From Wenzhouxiangella sp. (GTDB lineage: Bacteria > Pseudomonadota > Gammaproteobacteria > Xanthomonadales > Wenzhouxiangellaceae): a stretch of 7,188 bases of DNA. Where the stretch lies: assembly GCA_007119095.1 (NCBI GenBank), contig SKQI01000015.1, forward strand, positions 1 to 7,188. The letters run 5' to 3'. Shown piece by piece: positions 6,496 to 7,188 of this stretch (position 1 is its first letter; each line of letters opens with the position of its first letter). The notes beneath the pieces are model-generated. The model was not told the DNA's origin. It did not search any database and worked only from the letters and a program-made list of their open reading frames with translations. The position numbers were made by a program, and so were the translations under genes.

Positions 6496-6664
6496 CTAGC
6501 CCGGATAATTTATGAACATACGCGCGCCCTCGCTAGTCTATTGTCCGCACAGCGGATTTTCCTCAGTCGGCCGTATGGCCCGATACGACGCTCCATCGGA
6601 AAATCCACTGTGCGAACAATATCCTGCGCGATCATCGCGCGATTTCATGAATTATCCGGGCTAG
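6496..6664. mobile_element. 169-bp MITE-like element with terminal and internal inverted repeats
   Basis: The terminal arms, 6496-6516 and 6644-6664, match as reverse complements in 20 of 21 positions and begin CTAGCCCGGATAATT. A second pair of internal arms, 6540-6562 and 6598-6620, matches in 21 of 23. The 23-bp segments between outer and inner arms are not complementary, so the fold is an interrupted stem with a central loop (6563-6597) that itself holds a small stem CGTAT/ATACG. No protein is encoded. The size, the inverted ends and the intergenic position fit a non-autonomous miniature transposable element or a large REP-like palindrome. The end tetramer CTAG is its own reverse complement, so it may be part of the ends or a target duplication. 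I cannot assign a parent IS family with confidence. Confidence 0.7.
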
Positions 6665-6681
6665 TGAACTCAGCCAGCGCC

Positions 6682-7188
6682 ATGCCGCGCATTATCAGCC
6701 GCCAGGAACACGGTATTCAGCCCCGTCAAGTCAGCGCCAACGCCATCAAGGTGGTCGAGCGGTTGCAGCAGGGGGGGTATCTGGCCTTCATTGTTGGTGG
6801 CAGTGTTCGCGACCTGCTGCTGGGGCAGAGCCCAAAGGACTTCGATGTCGCCACCAGTGCGACCCCGGAGCAGGTGCGTGAGCTGTTCCGCAACGCGCGC
6901 CTGATTGGCCGCCGGTTCCGGCTGGCTCACGTCCGGTTCGGAAGAGAAATCATCGAGGTTGCGACCTTTCGCGGCAACGCCGAGGAAGACAGCGAGCACC
7001 ATGAAGTTGAAGCCGGTGGTCGGGTGATCCGGGATAACGTTTTCGGCAGCGAAGCCGAGGACGCGGTGCGCCGGGATTTCACCATCAATGCCTTGATGTA
7101 CGATCCGATCAGCGAGACGATCCGCGATCACGTCGACGGTTACGAGGATGTTCTGGCGCGTCGGCTTCGGCTGATCGGTGATCCGGTG
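6682..7188 (+). CDS. pcnB: Poly(A) polymerase I, N-terminal part (cut by window edge)
   Basis: Adds poly(A) tails to RNA 3' ends, promoting decay. The 169 visible codons cover the nucleotidyltransferase head of a protein that is about 450 residues in E. coli. Key features: the glycine-containing motif VGGSVRDLLLG at 38-48, metal ligands D53 and D55 in KDFDVAT, RRFRLAHV at 77-84, IEVATFRG at 91-98, DNVFGS at 118-123, and RRDFTINAL at 130-138. The RRFRLAHV and early HGI segments favour PcnB over the related CCA-adding enzyme. The ATG has no Shine-Dalgarno; an in-frame GTG at 6664 would add six residues (VNSASA) and overlaps the end of the inverted-repeat element. A G7 run at 6771-6777 codes Gly-Gly and does not break the frame. 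Confidence 0.95.
   Translation, partial: MPRIISRQEHGIQPRQVSANAIKVVERLQQGGYLAFIVGGSVRDLLLGQSPKDFDVATSATPEQVRELFRNARLIGRRFRLAHVRFGREIIEVATFRGNAEEDSEHHEVEAGGRVIRDNVFGSEAEDAVRRDFTINALMYDPISETIRDHVDGYEDVLARRLRLIGDPV

Noticed and set aside
6771..6777. G7 run in pcnB as a phase-variation tract
   Set aside because: The frame is intact, the run is short, and a housekeeping RNA-processing enzyme is an unlikely phase-variable target. At most it is a site prone to sequencing error.
6670..7131. 153-codon frame on the minus strand opposite pcnB
   Set aside because: The plus strand encodes the PcnB catalytic head with all key motifs; the opposite frame is a shadow.

Overview
The window reads as ordinary chromosome from a GC-rich gammaproteobacterium. 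Evidence for this is the dapA-bamC pair, a bcp/PIN-PhoH pair, an FdxA close to Azotobacter ferredoxin I, a PcnB-type poly(A) polymerase and an MtrF-like AbgT transporter. I cannot place it more finely than class; something near Xanthomonadales or Chromatiales is a guess. There are eight protein-coding genes, two of them cut by the window ends. I see no tRNA, rRNA, CRISPR array, phage gene or transposase gene.

Layout, left to right: (1) an AbgT-family membrane transporter on the minus strand, cut at the left edge so its C-terminus is missing; (2) a divergent intergenic region of about 300 bp carrying a nested palindromic repeat; (3) an NRDE/TANGO2-family protein on the plus strand; (4) a minus-strand pair, bcp (peroxiredoxin) then a PIN-PhoH ATPase, whose end meets the NRDE gene tail to tail with 17 bp between; (5) divergent from bcp, a plus-strand pair dapA and bamC (lysine/peptidoglycan precursor synthesis and an outer-membrane assembly lipoprotein); (6) a short convergent region with hairpins, then fdxA (7Fe ferredoxin) on the minus strand; (7) a divergent region holding a 169-bp element with terminal inverted repeats; (8) the start of pcnB on the plus strand, cut at the right edge.

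The genes do not form one pathway. The linkages that make sense are dapA-bamC, conserved in many gammaproteobacteria (bamC was once called dapX/nlpB), and bcp-PhoH, a probable two-gene transcript. The parts that standard annotation would miss are non-coding: two different long palindromic elements occupy two of the three divergent promoter regions, and one ends 17 bp before the pcnB ATG. The most notable protein feature is a Bcp peroxiredoxin that lacks a cysteine at both usual resolving positions. I did not find a convincing new multi-gene system.
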